The translations under genes and the position numbers were made by a program. Positions 1 through 5,489 of a DNA stretch of 5,489 nucleotides are shown one piece after another (position 1 is the stretch's first letter; every line of letters begins with the position of its first letter). The DNA lies in contig JASLRF010000160.1 in NCBI GenBank assembly GCA_030744095.1, positions 1 through 5,489 of the forward strand, read 5' to 3'. This DNA comes from Pirellulaceae bacterium (lineage in GTDB: Bacteria; Planctomycetota; Planctomycetia; Pirellulales; Pirellulaceae). A model generated the notes under the pieces. That model made no database searches, was not told the DNA's origin, and was given only the letters and a program-made list of their open reading frames with translations.

Positions 1-38
1 TTGATGGTCGCGATCTGCTGCTCGGTCAGCTTGTTCAT
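1..38 (-). CDS. N-terminus of a divergent gene, possibly flavohaemoglobin (partial)
   Basis: On the minus strand an ATG at 38-36 opens a frame that runs off the left edge and reads MNKLTEQQIATI followed by Lys or Asn. A strong Shine-Dalgarno (GGAGGGG, 42-48) lies just before it, which makes this a believable translation start. An in-frame ATG at 50-48 exists but overlaps the Shine-Dalgarno and is less likely. The pattern 'L-(S/T)-x-Q-x-I-A-T-(I/V)-K' is how many flavohaemoglobins (Hmp, nitric oxide dioxygenase) and related single-domain globins begin, so that is my best guess. Only twelve complete residues are visible, none of them catalytic or haem-binding, so the product name is tentative while the existence of the gene start is better supported. 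Confidence 0.45.
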   Translation of the reverse strand, partial: MNKLTEQQIATI

Positions 39-41
39 CGT

Positions 42-48
42 CCCCTCC
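42..48 (-). promoter_or_regulatory. Ribosome binding site of the left-edge gene
   Basis: Read on the minus strand, GGAGGGG sits 3 nt (5 nt from the GGAGG core) before the ATG at 38-36. It is the strongest Shine-Dalgarno at this end of the window and decides the start of the left-edge partial gene. Confidence 0.6.
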
Positions 49-50
49 AT

Positions 51-356
51 GAGACTCTCTAAAAATCAACACACACTACGTCTCGGGAGGGTAATCGAAA
101 ACACCAAGCAACGGTATGTTATTAATCGGGAGTTGCCTAGCGTCGTAGCAAATCATCCAACTCATATGTTCGTCATGATCCACACGAGTGGGTGGTAACT
201 TGGGTCGACTCTACCGCTGAAGATGTGCGTATTGGAGCTGACATTTGAGAACTACCGATCAAAACCATCAGCAAGCTCAGTACCGAACGTATCTGCGCAA
301 AGCAGAATACCGCTAGCACAACCAGCGCAATTGCGCACACCATCGACGACCTTCAT
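51..356. other. Divergent intergenic region, no convincing gene
   Basis: About 300 bases separate the left-edge minus-strand gene from htrA, so the stretch should hold the promoters of both. I found no RNA gene and no clear -35/-10 pair on either strand. Open frames here (for example 1-198 and the start of 223-615 on the plus strand) lack a recognisable family, a ribosome binding site or sensible composition, and the second runs into htrA out of frame. What does stand out is a perfect palindrome at 325-336 and a related half-site at 294-300, described separately. A weak imperfect hairpin (CCACAC/GGGTGG) lies at 180-195 and has no following T-run. An in-frame stop at 246-248 limits how far htrA could extend upstream. 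Confidence 0.6.
294..337. repeat. 12-bp palindrome plus distal half-site upstream of htrA
   Basis: GCGCAATTGCGC at 325-336 is a perfect 12-bp palindrome whose right end lies 20 bp before the htrA ATG. The heptamer TGCGCAA at 294-300 is the exact inverse of TTGCGCA at 331-337, so the same half-site occurs upstream as well. A symmetric site with no loop suits a dimeric DNA-binding protein better than an RNA hairpin. An operator role for htrA is inference only; I cannot match it to a named regulator, and chance occurrence is possible. Confidence 0.3.
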
Positions 357-1685
357 ATGCTCGAAAAAGCGCGACACCTCTCTGGTCTTCCAACCAGTTT
401 CACGGTTCTCCTTCTTTTGGCGACCTTCGTGTTGTGGTCAGCTCCGGGCCACACCTCTGAGCTCCGAAGGACAGCCATCGTCAGGGCCGTCGAAGCGACG
501 ATTCCTTCGGTCGTCAACATTCACGGTCAAAAAACGAATGATTCAGCAGAAACTTCGGCGCGTGTCAACGGAATGGGGACTGGGATTGTCATCGACGAGC
601 GTGGTTATATCCTGACGAATTACCATGTGGTCGAAGGCGTCGAACGGATCCAAGTTTCGACACGATCAGGCAAGACGGTTCTGGCGCGTTTGGTTGGACA
701 AGATCATGCCACCGACCTGGCGATTATTCGCATCGACGTCGCCACGGGGCTGCCCGTCATCCGAATGGGAACGTCCAACGATCTAATGTTGGGCGAGCCC
801 GTGATTGCAATCGGCAACGCGTACGGTTATCCCCATACGATAACGCGCGGAATCATCAGCCAGTTGCATCGACCCGTTCAGGTCAGTGAAGACCAAAAGT
901 ACCTGGACCTGATTCAAACGGACGCCAGCATCAATCCCGGCAATTCCGGCGGTCCATTGCTGAATATTGATGGCGACGTCATCGGAATCAACGTGGCGGT
1001 GCGTGTAGGTGCCCAGGGGATTGGTTTTGCCGTTCCTATCGACCAAGCGATCGAAGTCGCCTCACGACTCCTGAACGCGCACATTTCTAAACAGATTCAT
1101 CATGGCGTCGTCGGCAAGACGGTGGCGACAGAACACAAGACCAAGTTCGTCATCACATCTGTCTCTGGCAATAGCCCTGCCAGCCGTAGTGGGTTGCAAC
1201 CTGGAGATGTCATCTCGTCGATTGACGAGCAACCCGTTTACCGTCCGTTGGATTTTGAACGCAAATTGCTGGATCATTCGGCCGGCGAGGAACTAGCCCT
1301 CGAGATCCATCGCAACGACCAGCCGGTCTCAGTGAATCTGATGCTGGCCAGTTCGACACGGCAGCAGCGCCCGATTTCGCTTTCTCAGCGCATCTGGTCG
1401 CAACTGGGATTACGGCTTGTTCCCGCTGGTCAGCAGACGTTCTCGCGCGGCAATTCTCGATATCGAGGAGGGCTGAAGGTTGTCGATGTGCTTGTTGATG
1501 GCGTTTCGGCCCAGCAGGGCATTCGCTATGGAGACGTTTTGGTCGGTATACAGAAATGGGAGACTGTCTCGTTGGACAACGTCGCCTACATCCTGGACAG
1601 CGATCACGTCAAGCGTGGTTCGCCGCTGAAGTTCTACGTAATTCGCAATGGCGAAACGCTGTTCGGGCACTTGCAAATCGATTGA
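357..1685 (+). CDS. HtrA/Deg-type exported serine protease with two PDZ domains
   Basis: Predicted periplasmic or envelope serine endoprotease of family S1C, which in this family degrades or senses misfolded exported proteins. The 442-residue product starts with a signal-peptide-like segment (basic KAR at 4-6, hydrophobic core about 15-28, likely cleavage near 30-35). The trypsin-like domain spans roughly 40-240 with the full catalytic triad: His90 in TNYHVVEG, Asp120 in ATDLAIIRID and Ser197 in NPGNSGGP. PDZ1 covers about 250-332 (SPASRSGLQPGD at 273-284) and a more divergent PDZ2 about 345-440 (GIRYGDVLVGI at 388-398). Two PDZ domains argue for a DegP/DegQ-like layout over DegS. The ATG at 357 is the only ATG, GTG or TTG in frame after the stop at 246-248, yet it has no clear Shine-Dalgarno. 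The next gene, thiL, begins 97 bp downstream. Family assignment is firm; degP, degQ or another paralogue name cannot be settled from sequence alone. If the hydrophobic segment is not cleaved, the protease would be membrane-anchored. Confidence 0.95.
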   Translation: MLEKARHLSGLPTSFTVLLLLATFVLWSAPGHTSELRRTAIVRAVEATIPSVVNIHGQKTNDSAETSARVNGMGTGIVIDERGYILTNYHVVEGVERIQVSTRSGKTVLARLVGQDHATDLAIIRIDVATGLPVIRMGTSNDLMLGEPVIAIGNAYGYPHTITRGIISQLHRPVQVSEDQKYLDLIQTDASINPGNSGGPLLNIDGDVIGINVAVRVGAQGIGFAVPIDQAIEVASRLLNAHISKQIHHGVVGKTVATEHKTKFVITSVSGNSPASRSGLQPGDVISSIDEQPVYRPLDFERKLLDHSAGEELALEIHRNDQPVSVNLMLASSTRQQRPISLSQRIWSQLGLRLVPAGQQTFSRGNSRYRGGLKVVDVLVDGVSAQQGIRYGDVLVGIQKWETVSLDNVAYILDSDHVKRGSPLKFYVIRNGETLFGHLQID

Positions 1686-1745
1686 TCACGTTGGTCCGAA
1701 GCACTGCCTCGTTGGGTCGTGTCTTATTGACACTGTACCACCCCA

Positions 1746-1775
1746 TTGGCCAAGTTGGCCTTTCCGGCCCATAAT
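1746..1775 (+). promoter_or_regulatory. Candidate promoter directly in front of thiL
   Basis: TTGGCC (1746-1751) and CATAAT (1770-1775) are separated by 18 bp, giving 4/6 and 5/6 matches to the sigma-70 consensus. A start point about 7 nt after the -10 would fall at or next to the thiL ATG (1783). The spacer contains further GGCC motifs (TTGGCC again at 1755-1760 and CCGGCC at 1765-1770). Planctomycete promoters are not well enough defined for this to be more than a candidate; read-through from htrA is the alternative. Confidence 0.25.
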
Positions 1776-1782
1776 CTCTGTT

Positions 1783-2706
1783 ATGGAGCCGCTCATTGTG
1801 CAATGGTTGCGAGACCGTTATCCCTTGTCCGACGTTGTGCGCCTCGGGATTGGCGATGACGCCACGCTACTCGACTTATCAAACGCGCCCCGTGCCGTGG
1901 TCACGACGGATATGCTCATGGACGGAGTCGATTTCGAAGTCGATCGATGCGGCCCGTCGCGCGTTGGACGCAAAGCACTTGCCGTCAATCTCAGCGATCT
2001 AGCGGCCATGGCGGCACGTCCAGTAGCCGCACTTGTTTCGCTCGCTCTGCCACGAACCGCCGATCTAGGATTTGTTAAGTCGCTGTACCAGGCAATGGAG
2101 TCGTTGGCGAGCGAATTTGACGTGACGATCGCCGGCGGCGACACGAACTGCTGGGATCAGCCACTGGTCGTCAGCGTGACAGCGATCGGACAGACCACTG
2201 CCAAAGGGCCGTTGTTACGCAGCGGCGCCGTTGCAGATGACGAGATCTTGGTAACGGGAGTGTTTGGTGGGAGTATCCTGGGGCATCACTTTGATTTTCA
2301 ACCTCGGGTTGCTGAAGCGTTGCTGCTCCACAAGGACTTCGAATTGCACGCGGGCATGGATGTCAGTGATGGGTTGTCGCTCGACCTCGCGCGGCTGGCC
2401 GAGGCGAGTGGTTGTGGCGCGGAAGTCGATCTCAACCTGGTGCCGATTGCGTCGGCCGCTCACGCACTTGCTGCTCGAGACGGAGAGTCTGCCTTGCAGC
2501 ATGCCCTGTCGGACGGCGAAGACTTCGAGCTGATTCTGGCGGTTCCCAGTGAGACCGCACGACACCTCCTGGCCGAGCAACCGCTCGGAATACCGCTGAC
2601 CCGCATTGGCAAGTTTGTGGTGGACGCCGGCCTCTGGCAGCGCCGCGCCTCGGGCGATCGAATTCCGCTGGCACCGCAGGGCTATTTGCATGGAGCGGGC
2701 TCATGA
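1783..2706 (+). CDS. thiL: Thiamine-monophosphate kinase
   Basis: Phosphorylates thiamine monophosphate with ATP to thiamine diphosphate, the active cofactor, in the cytoplasm. The 307-residue product has the ThiL/PurM-like (AIRS superfamily) signatures in order: GIGDDATLLD at 22-31, TTDMLMDGVDF at 41-51, KALAVNLSDLAAM at 64-76, AGGDTN at 117-122, a glycine-rich VTGVFGGS at 157-164, MDVSDGLSLDL at 192-202 and ALSDGEDFEL at 241-250. These carry the Asp residues that bind Mg and nucleotide. The open frame extends 45 codons further up to 1648, but that extension overlaps htrA and encodes a Cys/Trp/Pro-rich stretch unlike ThiL, so I chose the ATG at 1783, directly before the conserved region. No Shine-Dalgarno precedes it. 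Compared with E. coli ThiL (about 325 aa) the loop between VTG and the conserved Pro-Arg (174-175) is roughly 20 residues shorter, and His in the usual GVHF motif is Asp50. The stop overlaps the tsaE start (ATGA). Confidence 0.95.
   Translation: MEPLIVQWLRDRYPLSDVVRLGIGDDATLLDLSNAPRAVVTTDMLMDGVDFEVDRCGPSRVGRKALAVNLSDLAAMAARPVAALVSLALPRTADLGFVKSLYQAMESLASEFDVTIAGGDTNCWDQPLVVSVTAIGQTTAKGPLLRSGAVADDEILVTGVFGGSILGHHFDFQPRVAEALLLHKDFELHAGMDVSDGLSLDLARLAEASGCGAEVDLNLVPIASAAHALAARDGESALQHALSDGEDFELILAVPSETARHLLAEQPLGIPLTRIGKFVVDAGLWQRRASGDRIPLAPQGYLHGAGS
2692..2695 (+). promoter_or_regulatory. Ribosome binding site of tsaE inside thiL
   Basis: GGAG lies 7 nt before the tsaE ATG at 2703, within the last codons of thiL. 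With the ATGA stop/start overlap it supports the chosen tsaE start and suggests translational coupling. Confidence 0.5.
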
Positions 2707-3185
2707 GTCCATTCGAATTTCACGCGCCAACTCTTGCACACACCGATCAGCTTGGTGCAGCGTTGGCCGCCGTGCTTCCTGCTGCGACGACCGTCGCCCT
2801 TGGCGGCACGTTGGGTGCGGGAAAGACCCGCCTGGTGCAAGCAATTGCGGCGGGTTTCAATGTGCCCAGATCTGAAGTGGTCAGCCCAACCTACGTGCTC
2901 TGCCACGAATACGAGGGACGACTTCCAATCTACCATCTGGACGTTTATCGCTTGTGCGACGATGACGAATTCCTGGAGCTGGGGCCGGAAGAATATTTTG
3001 AATCGGCGGGGATCACGCTGATCGAATGGGCGGACCGTGTCGTCGACTGCCTGCCTCGCGATCGTCTTGAGATCAACATTCAGATCACTGGCACCTCACA
3101 ACGCCGATTCGAAATCACCGCGACAGGGGCGCGTGCCGAAGCGATTCTCGAAGCGTTGCAGGCGAAGCTCAAGGTCACAGTATGA
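2703..3185 (+). CDS. tsaE: tRNA t6A37 biosynthesis ATPase TsaE
   Basis: TsaE (YjeE family) is the P-loop ATPase that works with TsaB and TsaD to place threonylcarbamoyl on A37 of ANN-decoding tRNAs. The 160-residue product matches the usual length of about 150-160. Visible motifs are the Walker A GTLGAGKT at 35-42, SPTYVL at 61-66 (the switch-like SPT(F/Y) motif), YHLDVYRL at 77-84 and IEWADRV at 107-113, the family's characteristic Walker-B-like and C-terminal signatures. The start ATG overlaps the thiL stop by four bases (ATGA) and has a GGAG seven bases upstream. The partner genes tsaB and tsaD are not in the window, so the pairing with thiL is positional. Its 3' end overlaps the convergent hslU frame by 11 bp, which leaves no room for a conventional terminator between them. 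Identification is firm. Confidence 0.95.
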   Translation: MSPFEFHAPTLAHTDQLGAALAAVLPAATTVALGGTLGAGKTRLVQAIAAGFNVPRSEVVSPTYVLCHEYEGRLPIYHLDVYRLCDDDEFLELGPEEYFESAGITLIEWADRVVDCLPRDRLEINIQITGTSQRRFEITATGARAEAILEALQAKLKVTV

Positions 3186-4548
3186 ACTTCGTCAGGTCTT
3201 CGTCCTCGGCCACGGATTGCAGGCGGTCGTCCACGTAGGCCGCATTGACGACGACTTTACCCATCTTCATTTCCGGTGCCTCGAAACTGAGTTCTTCCAG
3301 CAATCGCTCCATGATCGTGTAGAGCCTCCGCGCACCGATATTCTGGGTCGACTGATTGACTTGAAAGGCATACGAGGCGAGTGCTTCGATGGCGTCATCG
3401 GTAAATTCGATTTGCACACCCTCGGTCTCCATTAACGCAACATACTGTTTGGTCAGCGAACACTTCGGTTCGGTCAGGATGCGCATGAAGTCTTCCTTGA
3501 CAAGGTCACTCAGTTCGACGCGAATCGGAAATCGCCCCTGTAATTCCGGCATCAATTCACTGGGTTTGCTGCGATGAAACGCGCCGGCGGCAATGAACAG
3601 AATATGATCTGTCGACACATAGCCGTAACGTGTCTGAACGGTCGTGCCTTCGACGATCGGCAGCAAGTCGCGCTGAACACCTTGACGCGAGACATCCGCG
3701 TTCTTTGAATCGCTGGCGACCACCTTGTCCAACTCATCCACAAAAATGATTCCCAGATTGCCAGCCAGATCGATAGCCGCCGCGTTAATCTTCTCCGGAT
3801 CCAGCAGCGTCTCGCATTCCTGTTCGAACAACACTTCACGTGCCTCAGCAACGGTCAAATCGCGGCTCGATGTCTGCTTGGGCATGATCTTCTCAAACAT
3901 ACCCTGAATGTCCATGTCCATGTGTTCCACGCCGATACCGCCCAGCATGACGGGAGTCGCCTTCTGTTCGACGGTCAATTCAACGTGGCGCTGATCTAAT
4001 TCGCCAGTCAGCAACATGGCACGCATCTTCTCTCGCGTGCGCTCGTATTGGTCCATCGAATCGGTTTCGCCGTCATCCGCATTGAAGGCCAACGGTTGCG
4101 GTACTAAGAGATCCAACAAACGGTCGTTTACCCGTTGCCTCGCTTCGGTTTCGACATGCTTTCGCTCTTTCTCGCGGATCAGGCCGATTGCATTTTCGAC
4201 CAATTCTCGCACCATGCTTTCGACATCGCGACCGTAATACCCAACTTCCGTATACTTCGTTGCCTCGACCTTGATGAACGGCGCACCGGTCAATTTCGCC
4301 AAACGACGAGCGATCTCGGTCTTGCCGACGCCAGTCGGACCGATCATGAGAATATTCTTGGGCGCGACTTCCGTGCGCATCTCTTCGGACAACTTCTGAC
4401 GGCGCCAGCGATTCCGAATCGCCACCGCCACGGCCCGCTTGGCATCGGCCTGGCCAACAATGTAACGATCAAGTTCCTCAACAACCTGGCGAGGTGTACG
4501 TTCTGGCGGTTGATCCGAGTTTTCGGGCGAACCGAGAAGATTCAACAC
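3175..4548 (-). CDS. hslU: ATP-dependent protease ATPase subunit HslU (ClpY)
   Basis: AAA+ unfoldase that forms a hexamer, docks on HslV and feeds it unfolded proteins in the cytoplasm. From the GTG at 4548 the product is 457 residues, close to the usual 440-460. Walker A GPTGVGKT is at 70-77, the pore loop at 103-106 reads GYYG (canonical GYVG), the inserted I-domain spans about 110-245, Walker [10 protein letters not shown] is at 267-275, an arginine-finger region [11 protein letters not shown] at 336-346 and sensor-2 GARRLY at 405-410. The tail EDLTKFIL (450-457) matches the C-terminal peptide that activates HslV in E. coli. The open frame continues to 4761, but that extension is hslV read out of frame; a GGAGGAG five bases before the GTG fixes the start, with TTG at 4545 a weaker alternative. 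It overlaps the hslV stop by 7 bp and the convergent tsaE end by 11 bp. Confidence 0.96.
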   Translation of the reverse strand: MLNLLGSPENSDQPPERTPRQVVEELDRYIVGQADAKRAVAVAIRNRWRRQKLSEEMRTEVAPKNILMIGPTGVGKTEIARRLAKLTGAPFIKVEATKYTEVGYYGRDVESMVRELVENAIGLIREKERKHVETEARQRVNDRLLDLLVPQPLAFNADDGETDSMDQYERTREKMRAMLLTGELDQRHVELTVEQKATPVMLGGIGVEHMDMDIQGMFEKIMPKQTSSRDLTVAEAREVLFEQECETLLDPEKINAAAIDLAGNLGIIFVDELDKVVASDSKNADVSRQGVQRDLLPIVEGTTVQTRYGYVSTDHILFIAAGAFHRSKPSELMPELQGRFPIRVELSDLVKEDFMRILTEPKCSLTKQYVALMETEGVQIEFTDDAIEALASYAFQVNQSTQNIGARRLYTIMERLLEELSFEAPEMKMGKVVVNAAYVDDRLQSVAEDEDLTKFIL

Positions 4549-5078
4549 GCTAACTCCTCCACGTGAATGTTGGTGTTTGTGTAAATGTCGATCGAAGCAG
4601 CGATTTCCAACGCGGTCTTGACAATCTCGGCAGCCGACAACTCCGAGTGATCGATCAATGCTCGCGCGGCCGCAATCGCAAAATTGCCGCCCGACCCAAT
4701 CCCCACAATTCCGTCGGTGGGTTGAATCACGTCGCCAGTGCCACTGACAAGCAGCGTGCATTTGCTGTCGGTCACCGCCATCAGCGCTTCCAGTCGCCGA
4801 AGGGCGCGATCGGTTCGCCAGTCCTTGGCGAGTTCAGTCGCGGCGCGCGGGACATTCGAAGGATAGTCTTTGAGCTTCTCTTCAAATCGCTCCATCAGCG
4901 CGAAAGCGTCCGCTGATGTACCTGCAAAGCCACACAAGACTTGCCCGTCGAGGAGCGGGCGAATCTTTACGGCGTCTGCCTTCATGATGGCCGTACCTAG
5001 CGTAACCTGCCCATCGCCACCCATCGCAACTTGGCCGTCTTTGCGAACCGTCAAGATCGTTGTCGCGTGAAATCTCAT
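4542..5078 (-). CDS. hslV: ATP-dependent protease proteolytic subunit HslV (ClpQ)
   Basis: Threonine protease that forms a double hexameric chamber and degrades substrates delivered by HslU. The 178-residue product starts with MRFHA, followed by TTILTVR. Thr6 therefore corresponds to the catalytic Thr1 of the mature enzyme, and the first five residues are a short propeptide to be removed. In mature numbering the key residues are all present: Asp17 (Asp22 in GGDGQ), Lys33 (Lys38) and Ser124 (Ser129 in GIGSGG). Other family blocks include FAGTSADAF at 51-59 and [18 protein letters not shown] at 82-99. The ATG at 5078 is the only sensible start before the conserved block, although its ribosome binding site is weak (AGAACGG). 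The gene is first in a tight hslV-hslU pair and lies 68 bp after a glucose dehydrogenase-type gene on the same strand. No CIRCE-type heat-shock element is visible in that gap. Confidence 0.96.
   Translation of the reverse strand: MRFHATTILTVRKDGQVAMGGDGQVTLGTAIMKADAVKIRPLLDGQVLCGFAGTSADAFALMERFEEKLKDYPSNVPRAATELAKDWRTDRALRRLEALMAVTDSKCTLLVSGTGDVIQPTDGIVGIGSGGNFAIAAARALIDHSELSAAEIVKTALEIAASIDIYTNTNIHVEELAC
4554..4560 (-). promoter_or_regulatory. Ribosome binding site of hslU inside hslV
   Basis: On the minus strand GGAGGAG, which also encodes Glu-Glu near the HslV C-terminus, is followed by five bases and then GTG (4548-4546). This decides the hslU start and indicates coupled translation of the two subunits. 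Confidence 0.75.
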
Positions 5079-5146
5079 GATGCCGTTCTATTTGAAGTGC
5101 TCGATGGTTGATCGTTTATCCAAGCCCTTGGGCTGATGCCGGTCTG
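5079..5146 (-). other. Short gap upstream of hslV
   Basis: The 68 bases between the dehydrogenase stop and hslV hold no convincing promoter. A perfectly complementary AGCCC/GGGCT pair separated by two bases occurs at about 5123-5134, but the loop is too small and no T-run follows on either strand, so I do not call a terminator. Co-transcription with the upstream gene is possible. Confidence 0.4.
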
Positions 5147-5489
5147 CTATTCGTCCGCCACATTGACATAGACCTTTAAGGCCGTTTTCTCTTCGACCAA
5201 CAGCCGCATCATTTCCACGTGGTTGTCCAATCCATCGACGGGATTCGTCAAGATTTTCTCGATGACTCCGGGAAACATGACTTCGCCGAGCGCCATATCT
5301 TTGATGCCCGCTTCAAAATGTTCACGATTGGCATTGACCGAACCCAAAAGCAACTTGTTGCCTAGCACCCAATCGATATTTATTTGATCGGTCGGCACTT
5401 CCGTGCCCGTGTTGCCGCCCGTAAGGCTGGTCCAGACCAACACACCATTGTGTCCCAACGCGCGCATGGCCTGAAAAGCCATGGCGCTG
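5147..5489 (-). CDS. Glucose dehydrogenase-type zinc/NAD(P) MDR dehydrogenase, C-terminal part (partial)
   Basis: The C-terminal 113 residues of a protein whose start lies beyond the right edge; the frame is open through the last complete codon (5486-5488). The stretch matches the C-terminal domain of archaeal/bacterial glucose 1-dehydrogenases of the medium-chain dehydrogenase superfamily. It shows AFQAMRALGHNGVLVWTS (end of the Rossmann fold), VPTDQINIDWVLGNKLLLGS and VNANREHFEAGIKDM, followed by a tail ending KVYVNVADE. The motif LGNK-x(3)-GSVNAN-x-(E/R)HFEAG is characteristic of that subgroup, where the VNAN asparagine lies near the cofactor and sugar site. The zinc ligands and the main GxGxxG motif would be in the missing part, so substrate and cofactor cannot be judged; sugar oxidation (glucose or galactose) is the family expectation. 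It is on the same strand as hslV, 68 bp upstream, with no obvious functional link to proteolysis. Confidence 0.78.
   Translation of the reverse strand, partial: SAMAFQAMRALGHNGVLVWTSLTGGNTGTEVPTDQINIDWVLGNKLLLGSVNANREHFEAGIKDMALGEVMFPGVIEKILTNPVDGLDNHVEMMRLLVEEKTALKVYVNVADE

Noticed and set aside
180..195. Imperfect inverted repeat CCACAC/GGGTGG
   Set aside because: One mismatch, a three- to four-base loop, and no T-run or neighbouring partner; within chance expectation.
1..198. 65-codon plus-strand frame at the left edge
   Set aside because: It is antisense to the left-edge gene start and its strong SD, and has no family signature.
223..615. 130-codon plus-strand frame before and across the start of htrA
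   Set aside because: It overlaps the htrA signal peptide and protease domain out of frame, is Ser/Arg/Pro-rich, and resembles no family I know.
1648..1782. N-terminal extension of ThiL by 45 residues
   Set aside because: It overlaps the end of htrA and encodes a Cys/Trp/Pro-rich stretch with no match to ThiL, whose conserved part begins right after the ATG at 1783.
2215..2691. 158-codon antisense frame opposite thiL
   Set aside because: Shadow of a well-supported gene; its composition follows thiL codon positions, and it has no recognisable motif or ribosome binding site.
3037..3435. 132-codon plus-strand frame across the tsaE/hslU junction
   Set aside because: It is antisense to hslU and out of frame with tsaE, both firmly identified.
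4549..4761. N-terminal extension of HslU (71 extra residues in the same open frame)
   Set aside because: It is the hslV coding sequence read in another frame, is rich in Cys, His and Arg, and has no family similarity. The GTG with an optimal GGAGGAG at 4548 fits the known HslU N-terminus.
5121..5136. Possible hairpin terminator after the dehydrogenase gene
   Set aside because: The five-base stem has a two-base loop and no T-run on either side; a tight palindrome like this is unlikely to terminate transcription.

Overview
The window is bacterial chromosomal DNA with moderately high GC (mid-50s % by eye), dense gene packing and housekeeping content. Nothing in it looks mobile: there is no transposase, tRNA, rRNA, CRISPR array or long repeat. 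The protein styles (a ThiL with a shortened central loop and a GGSILGHHFDF segment, a separate small TsaE, and an HslV with a short propeptide) resemble what I associate with Planctomycetes of the Pirellulales/Planctomycetales type. That taxon is an inference from protein style, not something the sequence proves.

Layout. At the left edge (bases 1-38, minus strand) is the extreme N-terminus of a divergently transcribed gene, possibly a flavohaemoglobin. About 320 bases without a convincing gene follow, holding the 5' regions of two divergent genes and a perfect 12-bp palindrome 20 bp before the next start codon. On the plus strand come an exported HtrA/Deg-type serine protease with two PDZ domains (357-1685), thiamine-monophosphate kinase thiL (1783-2706) and the tRNA t6A ATPase tsaE (2703-3185). 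thiL and tsaE overlap by ATGA. tsaE then runs tail to tail into hslU on the minus strand, the two reading frames sharing 11 bp. hslV and hslU (5078 down to 3175) form a tight minus-strand operon with a 7-bp overlap. Upstream of it, and cut by the right edge, is the C-terminal third of a glucose dehydrogenase-type MDR enzyme.

How the genes work together. Two protein-quality-control systems lie close together: an envelope protease (HtrA) and the cytoplasmic ATP-dependent protease HslUV. Between them are two small-molecule/RNA-modification genes (ThiL for thiamine diphosphate, TsaE for threonylcarbamoyladenosine), which look co-transcribed because of convenience or translational coupling rather than a shared pathway. 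HslV is the Thr-protease chamber and HslU is the AAA+ unfoldase. The HslU C-terminal tail, which activates HslV in characterised systems, is conserved here and is encoded exactly where the convergent gene overlaps.

Overall this is an ordinary core-genome region. I see no undescribed system. The points worth a second look are the convergent overlap, the GYYG pore loop of HslU, the palindrome before htrA, the possible leaderless start of thiL and its shortened central loop.
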